Assembly (NCBI RefSeq): GCF_900099805.1
Contig: NZ_FNDR01000001.1
Coordinates: forward strand, 682,001-746,000
DNA length: 64,000 nt
Direction: 5' to 3'
Source of the DNA: Variovorax sp. OV700
GTDB taxonomy: Bacteria; Pseudomonadota; Gammaproteobacteria; Burkholderiales; Burkholderiaceae_C
Shown in pieces: positions 9,188 through 18,636 of the stretch; position 1 is the first letter of the stretch, and each line of letters opens with the position of its first letter. The position numbers and the translations under genes are program-made. Below the pieces are notes generated by a model that was given only the letters and a program-made list of their open reading frames with translations, had not been told where the DNA came from and searched no databases.

Positions 9188-10594
9188 CTAGACAGTGGAG
9201 GACCGGGCGAGCAGGCGCTCCATCAGACCGGCGAAAGCGAAAACGAGGGGGTCTTGAAAACGGGGTGCCACTATCTGCAGGCCCACGGGGAAACCGCGCA
9301 CCGTGGCCACAGGGACCGAGCAGGCGGGTACGCCGCACAGATTGAATAGGGGAGTAAAGACGGCGTGGTCTCGCAAGCCCGCGGTTCGACCTTCGACACG
9401 GGTCGGCGCTATGGAAGTGTTGTCCCAGGGAATCACGGGGACGGTCGGACACAGCAACAAGTCGAAGCTGGAAAAGAAGGTTCCGAGATCCCGCTGGATG
9501 CGATCACGCGCCCGAAGTACGGAGGCCCTGTCTGAGGCGCTCTTCAGCGCTCCGCTTTCGATCTGTGCCTTCAGGTGCGGGTCGATCTCGGTCGTGGCCG
9601 CCTGCAGAGCCCGGCCATGCAGCGCATGCAGCCCCGCATGCTGCAGCGCATCCATGGGATACGCCGACACCGACTCGCCCCAGGGCGGATCCGCCTGCGC
9701 GACATTCCAGCCAGCGCTTGCAAGCCGGTCGACCACCTGTTCGATCGCCAGGCGAATGTCGGCGTCGATAGCGAAGCCGCAGCCGAGCCTCGGGCTCCAT
9801 GCGATGCGCACATCCTTCGATGGTGCGCGGACCGAGCACTGCAGCGCTTGCCAATCAACGGGCAGTGGCGGCGCACTGGCATCCGACGCATCAAAATCCC
9901 CTACTTGGTCAAAGAACCAAGCGCAGTCCGCCACATTCTTTGCCAGCAAGCCCACCACCGAAACACCATAGTTCGGTTCACCGAAGCCCCAAGGATTTGG
10001 CACGAGGCCTTGGGACGGTTTGTAACCGACCAGGGCCGTATGGGCAGCCGGGCGGCGTACTGAACCGCCGGCATCGGTCCCAAGCGCGAGGAGGCCAAGC
10101 CCCGACGCGAGCGCCGCGACCGCTCCCCCAGAAGACCCTCCGGGCGTCCTTTTCAGGTCCGCTGGATGGCGTGTCGTACCGTATACGAGGTTGTCAGTTG
10201 CGCCCTTGCACGCGAACTCCGAGCAGTTGGTGATTCCGAGAACCACGGCGCCTAGCGCCCTCAAGCGTTGCACAACCCAGGCATCGCGGGGAGCGACGAA
10301 GTCCTTGAACAACCGCGACCCCTGAGTCACGGTGTATGCCTCCACCCAGAGGTTGTCTTTTACGGTCACAGCGACGCCGGCCATCGGGAGATGCTCCCCA
10401 GCGTCGATACGCGCATCGACCTCCCGGGCTTGCCGAAGAACGTCGTCCGGCCGGAACTGCACCAGCGCGTTGATTGATGGGTTGATCCTGGTGACACGTT
10501 CGATGAAGTGCGCCGCGACCTCTGTCGCCTGGATCGAACGCTGCCCCACCTTGACGACGCATTCCTGAGCAGTCCATTGATGCGGGGCGGTCAT
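9188..10594 (-). CDS. Amidase signature family hydrolase
   Basis: A 468-aa serine amidase. The Ser-cisSer-Lys triad is visible: Lys in VAVTVKDN, the GGSSGG segment, and the nucleophile Ser in GTDAGGSVRRPA. Length is normal for the family, which includes GatA, allophanate hydrolase-type and biuret/aryl amidases. GatA is unlikely because no gatB or gatC is adjacent. The gene lies 80 bp upstream of the ABC binding-protein gene on the same strand, so amide hydrolysis and uptake are probably co-expressed. The specific amide is unknown. Confidence 0.92.
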   Translation of the reverse strand: MTAPHQWTAQECVVKVGQRSIQATEVAAHFIERVTRINPSINALVQFRPDDVLRQAREVDARIDAGEHLPMAGVAVTVKDNLWVEAYTVTQGSRLFKDFVAPRDAWVVQRLRALGAVVLGITNCSEFACKGATDNLVYGTTRHPADLKRTPGGSSGGAVAALASGLGLLALGTDAGGSVRRPAAHTALVGYKPSQGLVPNPWGFGEPNYGVSVVGLLAKNVADCAWFFDQVGDFDASDASAPPLPVDWQALQCSVRAPSKDVRIAWSPRLGCGFAIDADIRLAIEQVVDRLASAGWNVAQADPPWGESVSAYPMDALQHAGLHALHGRALQAATTEIDPHLKAQIESGALKSASDRASVLRARDRIQRDLGTFFSSFDLLLCPTVPVIPWDNTSIAPTRVEGRTAGLRDHAVFTPLFNLCGVPACSVPVATVRGFPVGLQIVAPRFQDPLVFAFAGLMERLLARSSTV

Positions 10595-11189
10595 GCGGCA
10601 GGACCCGCCACACCGGAAACCATCGTCTTCCGCAAAAACGTTTTGCCTTCACTCTCACGGCGTGGCTGATTCCTGGTGTCCATGCACACAACACACAAAA
10701 ATCATGCCAACAAAATACACTCGCTTTGTTTACATAATTTTCGGCTTTGTGAGCACTGATTGTTATTGGGAGGCTCGGCCTTAGGCTATTTACAGAGGGG
10801 CGACGTGATGCGCGCATTTCAAAAGAAAAAGAGAGCACCAAATGCGAACATCAAGCCTATCTGTGTATTCGCTCATGGTGCACATTGCACCCAAAACGTC
10901 CGTTGATTGTTCAATACTAGTGTTGAACTTCCAGAGGCTCCGTTGCGGGGGCGAAACCACAAGGCATCGGAAGCCTGTTGCGCTTCGATGAGTAAAGCGT
11001 TGACGACCACCTCGGTTGGCCGGCCGGACTGAACGACCTAGGAGTCTGGGCGGCAGACGGTTTTGAACCTGGCTCTGGCGGGTTCCGAGCCATCGCTCGG
11101 CCGTGCACGGTTTGTCGCGGCAACTCATCGAGGAGCTGGCGCTCGATAGCAGCGACAGGGGCGGTTTGCGCCCGCATTGCCTGCTATCC
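10595..11189. other. Non-coding stretch upstream of the amidase gene, with one short palindrome
   Basis: No supported gene. The stretch next to the amidase start (about 10660-10790) is AT-rich on the minus strand and is the natural place for the amidase-operon promoter. A 15-bp palindrome, GGTGCA-CAT-TGCACC, sits at 10877-10891 and could be an operator. The short frames here show no recognisable protein. Confidence 0.4.
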
Positions 11190-11640
11190 TGCTATGCGCA
11201 CGGCATGGCCGCCACCCGCCGGAGGTTCAGCGCCAGGCACACGAGCTTCCACTCGGCCTTCACCCGGTGCAGGCCTTGGAGGCTGAACTGGCGGAACCCC
11301 AGAACGCTCTTGATCCAGCCGTTGGGGGCTCGGCGAGCCATTTGCGTCGGCGGTAGGCGGCCCGCCCCTCTCCTGTTTGCAGCTTCGCTGCCATCTGTGC
11401 CGTACGCGGTGGTCGCTCTGGATCGAAGGCCAGCACGCGCTTGCCCTCTCGCCCCAGTGCCACCACCAGATCGCAGCCGCTTGCGGCCAAGGCCTCGAAC
11501 ACGGCCTCAGATTTTGTAGCCGGTGTCCGCCAGCACCTGCCCGGGGAGTTGGCCCAGGCTGGCCTGCACGGCACGCAGCATCACCGGCAACTCGGCCGCA
11601 TCGCTGCCGCAGACGAGCTAGCTAGCTAGCTGGAGTAGAC
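11190..11640 (-). pseudogene. IS1182-family transposase, C-terminal remnant with frameshifts
   Basis: Three overlapping minus-strand frames read in succession as the C-terminus of an IS1182-type (DDE) transposase. They are LPGQVLADTGYK, then a segment containing YRRRKWLAEPP, then NGWIKSVLGFRQFSLQG followed by VKAEWKLVCLALNLRR. At least two frameshifts and loss of the N-terminal half make it inactive. A (GCTA)n run sits at the truncated end, 11618-11633. No terminal inverted repeats could be paired by eye. It marks past IS activity inside the catabolic island. Confidence 0.7.
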
Positions 11641-11687
11641 CAGAACGACCTGCTTTCCCTAGCCGACCGGCCCGAACCAAATCATTC

Positions 11688-12209
11688 TCATTTCGAAGTG
11701 ACGCCAACGCCGGCCGACAGCGCGACCTGGTCCCCTCCCCACCGCAGCCGCAGTGCCAGGTAGTCCGCTTCCATCACGCCTTGTCGCAGTTCCACCTTGT
11801 AGTCCGTCAAGTCAGAGAACCGCTCAAGGCTGAACTCTCCCAAATCGGTTCTTCGCAGCGTCGCGTGTCGGAGCGCAAGGACGACCGTACCGACGCCCGC
11901 AAGCTTCAGCGCCCCGGCGCACATTGGGCACGGCTCCATTGTGCAATATAGGGTGGCCCCCAGCACTGCAGCTTTGCCATGACGCGCATAAGCCGACCTC
12001 AATAGATTCGTCTCGGCGTGCGAAGTGACATCGCCTTCCGTGTTCTGGCGGTTTTGGCCTCTGGCCAACAATATGCCGTCTCTGACCAGAACCGCACCCG
12101 TGGGCCAGTCTCCGCGCTCAAACGCGGTCCGGGCCTCAACCAGGGCCTCGCTCATCCATAGGACGTCGGTGGCCGCAAGGCTGCCGTCGGCAGAAGTCTC
12201 TTTTTGCAT
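11688..12209 (-). CDS. CDA-fold nucleoside/base deaminase (copy 1)
   Basis: A 173-aa zinc deaminase of the guanine deaminase/tRNA-adenosine deaminase-like group. Zinc and catalytic residues are the HAE motif (H64, E66) and PCPMC (C94, C97). It is strongly similar along its whole length to the 169-aa protein at 20598-21107 (shared GDWPTGAVL, TLYCTMEPCPMCAGALKLAG, LRHATLRRTDLG, DYLALRLRWGGDQVAL), so the two are recent paralogues. It would convert an amino-substituted N-heterocycle to the oxo form and release ammonia. The substrate is unknown. A collapsed ABC permease pair lies immediately upstream. Confidence 0.9.
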   Translation of the reverse strand: MQKETSADGSLAATDVLWMSEALVEARTAFERGDWPTGAVLVRDGILLARGQNRQNTEGDVTSHAETNLLRSAYARHGKAAVLGATLYCTMEPCPMCAGALKLAGVGTVVLALRHATLRRTDLGEFSLERFSDLTDYKVELRQGVMEADYLALRLRWGGDQVALSAGVGVTSK

Positions 12210-12239
12210 GTAGAACTTTCTTTAGTGGGTATCGCGCAT

Positions 12240-12550
12240 TCAGCGCATGTGGCGGGATATGACTGCGAATCGCTCCATCAGCAGCATGAAGATGACGGGG
12301 GTGACCACGAGAACCGGAAACGGCGGCGACCCGAACGTCCAGACTGCCTTCGATGAGGTGCCACATCCTGAGTCTGCTGGTACATGAAGAACGCTATGTA
12401 AATCTGCTGGCCCCCGCTCACCAGCGCCTGCGACACGAAAACGCGCACGCTGGCGGCGAACACGAGCAGGCAGCCGGCCAGGAGGCCCGGAGCCGACAGT
12501 GGGAAGGCACCTTGGCGGAATGTGCGCCAGTGGCCCGCGCGCAGCCGTTT
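12240..12550 (-). pseudogene. Collapsed PotB/PotC-type ABC permease pair
   Basis: On the minus strand the first part matches the C-terminal third of the permease at 22044-22901 (around the 'FVTQALVGGGQQVYMPSFMYQQ' stretch seen there). It then jumps directly to the last ~45 codons of the permease at 21179-22051 (MWHLIEGSLDVR, AAVSG, then a frameshift and LMERFAVISRHM). Everything between, including the B stop and most of C, has been deleted. It is a decayed duplicate of the intact importer 9 kb away, next to the duplicated deaminase. Confidence 0.75.
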
Positions 12551-12551
12551 C

Positions 12552-13298
12552 CTAGTCGCGCCAGCCGATCCGGTTGGCGAGCGGGTCTGGCAAGCCGTTC
12601 GACGCCTTTGCCGCCGGACGGCGGAAGGTACCGACCGTCGCCTTGCGCGGATCGAGCGCGATCAGCGCCTCGGCCTGCTTGAGCGCCGCCCGGATCGGGT
12701 CGACGACCGGCACAGAGATACGGTCGCGAACCTTCGACGCGAGCCCGGCGAGCGGCGCGCCTGCCAGGATCACCACGTCTGCATCGTCCTCAGCGACCGC
12801 CTGCTCGGCGAGCGCTACCAGCGCGTCCTCCATCTCGTTCTGGACCGTGTCGATGGACGAGAAGCTCCTGCCGACCGAGCGAATCCCAGCGCAGCGCGCC
12901 TGCAGCCGGTTGGCGTCGACGCAGTCCTGATACCAGCTCCCGAGCGACGCCGCGAAGGTGACGATGGAAAAGCGCTGGCCCAGCATGCAGGCGGTCAGCA
13001 TGGCGGCCTCGGACATGCCAATGACCGGAATGTCGAAAAGCTCCCTCGCCCCGTGCAAGCCGGGATCCCCAAACGCGGCGATGATCGCGGCGTCGACTTC
13101 CCGGTGCCGCTCCGCCAGCATTTCCAGCGCGATGGCGCCGCCGATCTGCGCCTCCGCTCGGGTCGAGATGTATGGCACCCCACGCGGCGCCGTGGCCGAA
13201 ACGATGTCGGTGCCTTGCGCTGCGACGGGTTCGGCTGCGCGGACCAGCAGGTCGGTCACCGAGGAGGTGGTGTTGGGGTTCAGGATGAGCACACGCAT
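12552..13298 (-). CDS. Asp/Glu/hydantoin racemase-family protein lacking both usual Cys
   Basis: A 248-aa protein starting MRVLILNPNTTSSV, the classic N-terminus of hydantoin and allantoin racemases. It should form the two-domain racemase fold. In the canonical enzymes the catalytic bases are Cys in 'CFGDPGL' and 'LGCAGM'. Here they read AAFGDPGL and LAGAPLAG, so both Cys appear to be Ala. It may therefore not racemise by the two-cysteine mechanism. I chose the ATG at 13298 over a GTG at 13331 because family proteins begin at this point. A D-hydantoinase gene lies 4 kb away, which fits a hydantoin theme. Confidence 0.85.
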   Translation of the reverse strand: MRVLILNPNTTSSVTDLLVRAAEPVAAQGTDIVSATAPRGVPYISTRAEAQIGGAIALEMLAERHREVDAAIIAAFGDPGLHGARELFDIPVIGMSEAAMLTACMLGQRFSIVTFAASLGSWYQDCVDANRLQARCAGIRSVGRSFSSIDTVQNEMEDALVALAEQAVAEDDADVVILAGAPLAGLASKVRDRISVPVVDPIRAALKQAEALIALDPRKATVGTFRRPAAKASNGLPDPLANRIGWRD

Positions 13299-13392
13299 GA
13301 CGCTGTTTCGAAGTGAAGGTATGGAAGGCACGACACGGCTGTCTCGGGCAGTGCCGTCTCGACGTGGCCGGCGCCATGGCGCGACGAGGGCG

Positions 13393-14715
13393 CTACAGCC
13401 TCCGCTGACGCAAAAGCATGACGGCGCCGATGAACAGGAATGCCGCGGCGACCCACAGCGCGATGGTCACTTCGCCGGTTGCGTCCTTCACCGCGCCCAT
13501 GAGGAATGGCGCTCCGAACCCGCCGATATTGCCCATCGAATTGATCAGCGCCAAGCCTGCTGCAGCGGCGCTGCCCGACAGAATCTTGTTTGGCAGCTGC
13601 CAGAACACCGGGATTGCGCACAATATCCCCGGCAGCGCGACGTAGAGGGCCAAAATTGCCATCTTCGAGCCTTGCATCACGAAGACTCCCATCGCGGCGC
13701 AGCCCAGGCCGCCGACCAACACGGCCAGGCCGCTGTGGAGCCGCACCTCCTGAGTCCGGTCAGAATGGATGCCGTTCAAGATCACCGCGATCACGCTCAC
13801 GATGAATGCACCCGACACAATATAGCCAATGGTCGTCGCGCTCGTGAAGCCGAGGTCCCGGATGATTGACGGCGCCCAGAAGACCAGGGCGGATTGGCCG
13901 AAGATGATGCAGAAATAGATAAACAGCAGCCTCCAGACCTCCGGGCTCTTTAGCGCGACGCTGATCGACTCCTCGCGCTCACCCAGGGCCTTCCCATTGC
14001 GGGACAGGTCGTCTAGCAACAGCTGCTTCTCCGATGGCGCGAGCCAGTCCGCCTTCTGCGGCTTGTCGGTCAACATCCACATGGCCAGGATGCCCAGCAC
14101 GACCGAGGGAATCCCCTCAATCAGAAATACCCACTGCCAGCCGTGCCAGCCGTTGAGTCCGCCCATGTTGTCCATGATCAGGCCGGCCAATGGGCCGCCG
14201 AGAATGCCTGATACAGACGAAGCACAGCCGATCAACGCGAGCGCCTTTGAACTGCGCGTGGTCGGGAGCCAGAAAGTTAGATACAAGACAATGCCGGGCC
14301 ACAGGCCGGCCTCAGCCGCTCCCATGAAGAAGCGCACGACGTAGAACTGCGTGGGCGTCTTCACAAACATCGTGACGATGCACGCCAAGCCCCAGAGGAC
14401 GGCGATGCGCGATAGCGTTTTCTTTGCACCGTAGCGCATCAGTGCCAAGTTGCTTGGAATCTCGAAGAGCACGTAGCCGATGAAGAAAACACCGGCCCCG
14501 AGGCCGTAGATCAGGTTGCTGAACTGCAGGTCCTCGTTCATCTGTAGCTTGGTGAATCCGACGTTCACCCTGTCGATCCAAGCCATGAAAAACAGTATGA
14601 ACAGAAACGGGACGAGCTTGAACGCCACCTTCCTGTAGACCGCATTGAGGGAGGCGCGGTGCGACTCGTCCTGGGTTGTCGGAATGCCCGCTGCTAAGCC
14701 TGCCGAAGAATTCAT
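13393..14715 (-). CDS. MFS transporter, anion:cation symporter (ACS) family
   Basis: A 440-aa, 12-segment inner-membrane transporter. The first loop (AWIDRVNVGFTKLQM) and FEIPSNLALMRYGAKK are typical of the ACS branch (phthalate, galactonate, tartrate and allantoate-type permeases), which import organic anions with protons. Start ATG 14715 has AGGAGA 9 bases upstream. It is divergent from a GntR gene, with a 258-bp intergenic region full of palindromes. A role in importing the acid handled by the adjacent amidohydrolases is inference. Confidence 0.92.
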   Translation of the reverse strand: MNSSAGLAAGIPTTQDESHRASLNAVYRKVAFKLVPFLFILFFMAWIDRVNVGFTKLQMNEDLQFSNLIYGLGAGVFFIGYVLFEIPSNLALMRYGAKKTLSRIAVLWGLACIVTMFVKTPTQFYVVRFFMGAAEAGLWPGIVLYLTFWLPTTRSSKALALIGCASSVSGILGGPLAGLIMDNMGGLNGWHGWQWVFLIEGIPSVVLGILAMWMLTDKPQKADWLAPSEKQLLLDDLSRNGKALGEREESISVALKSPEVWRLLFIYFCIIFGQSALVFWAPSIIRDLGFTSATTIGYIVSGAFIVSVIAVILNGIHSDRTQEVRLHSGLAVLVGGLGCAAMGVFVMQGSKMAILALYVALPGILCAIPVFWQLPNKILSGSAAAAGLALINSMGNIGGFGAPFLMGAVKDATGEVTIALWVAAAFLFIGAVMLLRQRRL

Positions 14716-14973
14716 TTGAAGTGTCTCCTACGAAGTAATGAGGTTCGGAACGACATCGAACCAGGCCCTTAGGCGCTTCGTCGACACCTCTACTCTATTG
14801 GATGGACAGTCATGTCAACATAGGTGTTTACGATATTTCTATTTTTGCCAACAATTTTTTCTCCACTCAATCGAAAAATCTAGGCCTAGATCGATGATCT
14901 TTTCGTCGAAAAGAGTGTTGACATTTTCTCGAACGATCTGCAACATAGCTCCGTATGGCATTAACTAAAGAAC
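14716..14973. promoter_or_regulatory. Divergent promoter/operator region, MFS gene versus GntR gene
   Basis: This AT-rich 258-bp gap separates the two starts. It holds two perfect palindromes: ATCTAGGCCTAGAT at 14878-14891, and TCTTTTCG-T-CGAAAAGA at 14898-14914. Just downstream is TTGACA at 14929-14934, a plausible -35 for the GntR gene. On the other strand TTGACATGACTG near 14810-14820 could be a -35 for the MFS gene. GntR dimers bind such palindromes, so autoregulation is likely. Promoter calls are by eye. Confidence 0.55.
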
Positions 14974-15684
14974 ATGAACACCGAGCTCTCCCGTAAGCGC
15001 GCTTCACCTGCGAAGGAAACCTCGCAGCACGAGATCTATGACCGGATCTGCGTGGCCATCCTGGAGCACCGTCTGCGGCCGGGCACCAAGCTGGCGGAGG
15101 AACGCTTGGCGGAAATCTTCAAGGTCAGCCGGGCCCGGATTCGCGAAGTGCTGGCCCGGCTCGCCTATGAACAGGTGGTCGAATTGATCCCGCAACGCGG
15201 TGCCTATGTGGCCAAACCGAGCGTCCAGCAGGTCCAGGACGTTTTCGAGGCGCGCCGCGTCATCGAGCCAGCCGTCTTGCGACGACTGGCGTCGACGCTC
15301 ACACCAGAGAAACTGGGCCGGCTCCGCGAACACAACGCGAAGGAGGTCGACGCTCGGCAGCGGGGTGATGCGCGCGCCGTCGTACGCCTGTCGGGCGAAT
15401 TCCACTCGCTCACGGCCGAGCTTTCGGGCAACTCCTCGCTGTCTCGGACCATGCGCGAGCTCTCGGTGCTGACGTGCCTAATGATCGTGCTCTACGACGC
15501 GCCCACGGCCAGCAGCTGCCGCGCGGATGAGCACGCCGAGATCATCGATGCCATCGAGAGGTGCGACGCCCAGCGTGCGGAACGCGTGATGCTGGAGCAC
15601 CTGGAGCACATCCAGAGCAGCCTGAAGTTGGAAGGCGTCAGTGAGGAGGTCGACCTGGAAGAGATCCTGATGAACGGGGGTTGA
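14974..15684 (+). CDS. GntR-family regulator with FCD domain (copy 1)
   Basis: A 236-aa FadR-subfamily regulator. The N-terminal winged helix spans roughly residues 17-85 (HEIYDRICVAILEHRLRPG, LAEERLAEIF, VSRARIREVLARL, PQRGAYVAKP). It is followed by an all-helical FCD ligand domain with E..R..E, H and D/H metal-site candidates (RVIEPAVLR, GEFHSLTAELSGN, DEHAEIIDAI). It is closely related to the GntR protein at 26118-26843, including the acidic C-terminal tail ending VDLEEIL. It probably represses the amidohydrolase-hydantoinase genes that follow and the divergent MFS gene. Confidence 0.93.
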   Translation: MNTELSRKRASPAKETSQHEIYDRICVAILEHRLRPGTKLAEERLAEIFKVSRARIREVLARLAYEQVVELIPQRGAYVAKPSVQQVQDVFEARRVIEPAVLRRLASTLTPEKLGRLREHNAKEVDARQRGDARAVVRLSGEFHSLTAELSGNSSLSRTMRELSVLTCLMIVLYDAPTASSCRADEHAEIIDAIERCDAQRAERVMLEHLEHIQSSLKLEGVSEEVDLEEILMNGG

Positions 15685-15733
15685 TGCCGCGGCGCCCTCC
15701 TAACGACACGACCACGACGACAAGGAGACAGAT

Positions 15734-17074
15734 TTGAAAGAACTAGTTATCGACGGCGCATGCATCCTGACCGGCGCCGCGAAACGTCCGCTGATCGACG
15801 CAGGGTTCATCCGCATCTCGGGCGACCGCATCGTCGAGGTGAGCGCTGGCAGCGCCCCCGATGCCAGACCCGGAACCGACCGGATCGACGCACGTGGCAA
15901 GCTGGTCATACCAGGTCTCGTCAATGTCCACACGCACGCCATCCTCTCGATGACCCGGGGGATGTCGGAGGACATGGGTTTCGCCCCTGCCTACACGCCG
16001 GGCGTTCCGCACGGCCACGACGTTACCGAGGACGAGGCTGTGGCGCTGGCGCGCCTCGGAGCGCTGGAAGCCATGCTGTTCGGCTCCACGCTCATCAACG
16101 ACACCTACACACACCAAAACCTGACGATGCCAGCGATGGCCGAGCTCGGGCTGCGGGTCTGGGGTTCCGGACGCATCCATGACGTGGACTTCTCCCGCGT
16201 CCACCTCGCCGAGTGGGAGCACAAGCCACAGATTGGCGACTGGTCGCTGGGTGAGGCGGTGGCGCTGCATGAAGCGCTCCACGGAAAGGCGGACGGCCGT
16301 ATGGGCATCTGCCTAGCTCCGCACGCCCCGGACACCTGCACGCCATGGCTGCTGAAGCGCGTCCGCGAGGAGCGTGACCGTCTGGGCGTGCGTGTGCAGT
16401 CACACCTGTCGCAGAGTCGCTTGGAAGTGGCGCGCATTCGCGAGCGGGATGGGATGAGTCCGCCCGAGTTGTACGACGAGCTTGGCCTGCTCGACGACAC
16501 CCTCATCGCCGCTCACTGCATCCACGTCGACCAGAACGACATCCAGCGCATTGGCCGGTCGGGGCTGTCGGTCGCGCACATTGCCAAGGGCAATCAGACC
16601 GGCGGTACGATCGCTCCGACCACCGCCCTGCGCGCTGCAGGCGCCCGGTTCGCGCTCGGAACGGACAACTGCCATGCCGACATGGTCGAGGTGATGCGTT
16701 GGGCCCTGATGTCCGGCCGCGTGCAGGAGGGAAAGGTCACCGACAGCTGGCAGCCGTCTACGGTCTTCGAGATGGCCACGATGGGTGGTGCCCGTGCGAT
16801 GGGACTGGCTAACGACATCGGATCCCTCGAAGTCGGGAAGAAGGCCGATCTCGTCGTGCTAAACATGCAGCAGCCCCATCTGATCCCGTTGATCAACCCG
16901 CTCGGCAACCTCATCCACACCGCGCAAGGGCGCGACGTCGAGAAAGTGATGGTCGATGGCCGCCTGATCGTCGACGGCGGTCGCGCCCTGTTGGTAGACC
17001 AGGACGCGATCATGCGAGAAGCCCAGAAGGCCGCCGAGTCGCTGTGGCGGCGAAGCCGAGCCGAAGCTAACTGA
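15734..17074 (+). CDS. ATZ/TRZ-family amidohydrolase (cytosine/8-oxoguanine deaminase-like)
   Basis: A 446-aa subtype III amidohydrolase. Metal-site motifs are VNVHTHAI (HxH), QSHLSQS, AAHCIH and GTDNCHAD. It begins with a TTG codon at 15734; AAGGAG 8 bases upstream supports it and no ATG fits. It lies 49 bp after the GntR stop and about 100 bp before the hydantoinase, suggesting one transcript. Its products could feed the hydantoinase, which is inference. Catalysis is deamination or hydrolysis of an N-heterocycle in the cytoplasm. Confidence 0.92.
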   Translation: MKELVIDGACILTGAAKRPLIDAGFIRISGDRIVEVSAGSAPDARPGTDRIDARGKLVIPGLVNVHTHAILSMTRGMSEDMGFAPAYTPGVPHGHDVTEDEAVALARLGALEAMLFGSTLINDTYTHQNLTMPAMAELGLRVWGSGRIHDVDFSRVHLAEWEHKPQIGDWSLGEAVALHEALHGKADGRMGICLAPHAPDTCTPWLLKRVREERDRLGVRVQSHLSQSRLEVARIRERDGMSPPELYDELGLLDDTLIAAHCIHVDQNDIQRIGRSGLSVAHIAKGNQTGGTIAPTTALRAAGARFALGTDNCHADMVEVMRWALMSGRVQEGKVTDSWQPSTVFEMATMGGARAMGLANDIGSLEVGKKADLVVLNMQQPHLIPLINPLGNLIHTAQGRDVEKVMVDGRLIVDGGRALLVDQDAIMREAQKAAESLWRRSRAEAN

Positions 17075-17175
17075 CACCAGTGCAACCACGTGGCGGCACC
17101 CCCGTGCGCCGCAGTATTTCCCACCTGAGCCCGTCTTCACCAGGAACTGGCTCCATACATCCTATTTCTATCGAC

Positions 17176-18594
17176 ATGTCCAGCTTCGACCTCACTATCC
17201 GAAACGCGCGTGCAGTGACCGCCAGCGACACGTTCGAGTGCGACATCGCGGTGAAAGACGGGCGCATCGTCCAGATCGGCAGCCGATTGCCGCCTTGCGC
17301 CCGCGAGATCGACGCCGCCGGGCGATTCGTGACCCCGGGCGGCGTCGACGCACACTGCCACCTCGATCAGCCGGAGCCTCCGCCGATAAAGATGGCGGAC
17401 GACTTCGACACCGGTACGCGCTCGGCCGCCTGCGGCGGCACGACCACCGTCATTCCCTTCGCGCTGCAGCAAAAGGGCCAGTCGTTGCGCGCCGCCGTCG
17501 AGGACTACCACCGTCGGGCCGACGGCAAGGCGCACATCGACTACACCTTCCACTTGATCATCAGCGATCCGACGCCCGCTGTGCTGAATGACGAACTGCC
17601 TCAGCTCATCAAGGAAGGCTATACCTCGTTCAAAATCTACATGACCTACGACAGCCTCAAGCTGGATGACGGCCAGATCCTGGACCTCCTCTCCGTGGCC
17701 CGCGAGCACGGCGCGATGGCGATGATCCATGCCGAGAACGCGGACTGCATAGAGTGGCTGACGCGCCGCCTCGAGGCGGCCGGCCGCACCGCGCCGCGCT
17801 TCCACGGTCACGCTCGTCCAATGCTGGTTGAGCGCGAGGCGACCCATCGCGCGATGGCCCTGTCGGAGCTGGTCGACACGCCGATCCTGATCGTCCACGT
17901 CTCCGGCCGTGAAGCTGTAGAGCAGATCCGCTGGGGTCGAGCGCACGGCCTGCAAGTGTTCGCCGAAACGTGCCCCCAGTACCTGTTCCTGTCAGCCGAG
18001 GACCTCGGCATCGACGACGGCTACCTAGGCGCCCGATGCATCTGCAGCCCCCCTCCCCGGGACAAGGCGAACCAGGAGGTCATCTGGCGAGCCCTTGCGG
18101 ACGGTCTCTTCACCGTTTTCTCGTCCGACCATGCCCCTTACCGCTTTGAAGGCACCGAGGGCAAGCGGCCCGGCGGCGAGGAACCGGACTTCCGACACAT
18201 TCCCAACGGCATTCCCGGCATCGAGACCCGCATGGCTCTGCTCTGGTCCGAGGGCGTGCTGGGTGGCCGCATCACTCGCGAGAAGTTCGTGGAGCTGACG
18301 GCGACTAACCCCGCAAAGGCATACGGCCTGCATCCCCGCAAAGGGACCATCGCTGTCGGCGCCGATGCCGACCTGGTGATTTGGGACGAGAGGAGCTTCG
18401 TCCTGAAGAACGAGCAGTTACACCACGCTGTCGACTACACCCCCTATGAAGGCATGAACCTCGGCGCTTGGCCCGGCCTGACGCTGTGCCGCGGCGAGGT
18501 GGTGTGGGACGGTACGTCGTTCACGGGACGTCCGGGAACAGGGAAGTTTCTGCACTGCGGCCGACCGACCCTGTTGCCGGACAGGTCGCGCTGA
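17176..18594 (+). CDS. Dihydropyrimidinase / D-hydantoinase
   Basis: A 472-aa cyclic amidase that opens hydantoins or dihydropyrimidines to N-carbamoyl acids. Metal ligands are DAHCHLDQ (H60, H62). The carbamylated lysine is K153 in SFKIYMTY, with further His in MIHAEN and VHVSG and Asp in SSDHAPY. Family members are 460-490 aa, which supports the ATG at 17176 (MSSFDLTIRNARAV) rather than an in-frame upstream start at 17080 that adds a Ser/Pro-rich, unconserved tail. No N-carbamoylase gene is adjacent; the amidase at 9.2-10.6 kb is one candidate for the next step. Confidence 0.93.
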   Translation: MSSFDLTIRNARAVTASDTFECDIAVKDGRIVQIGSRLPPCAREIDAAGRFVTPGGVDAHCHLDQPEPPPIKMADDFDTGTRSAACGGTTTVIPFALQQKGQSLRAAVEDYHRRADGKAHIDYTFHLIISDPTPAVLNDELPQLIKEGYTSFKIYMTYDSLKLDDGQILDLLSVAREHGAMAMIHAENADCIEWLTRRLEAAGRTAPRFHGHARPMLVEREATHRAMALSELVDTPILIVHVSGREAVEQIRWGRAHGLQVFAETCPQYLFLSAEDLGIDDGYLGARCICSPPPRDKANQEVIWRALADGLFTVFSSDHAPYRFEGTEGKRPGGEEPDFRHIPNGIPGIETRMALLWSEGVLGGRITREKFVELTATNPAKAYGLHPRKGTIAVGADADLVIWDERSFVLKNEQLHHAVDYTPYEGMNLGAWPGLTLCRGEVVWDGTSFTGRPGTGKFLHCGRPTLLPDRSR

Positions 18595-18636
18595 TCAGCA
18601 CTCGCACGCGCCCTCCCCATCCCCGGCCGCCTCGCC

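Noticed and set aside
11618..11633. GCTA repeat as a functional site
   Set aside because: Only about four short units at the edge of an IS remnant; nothing supports a role.
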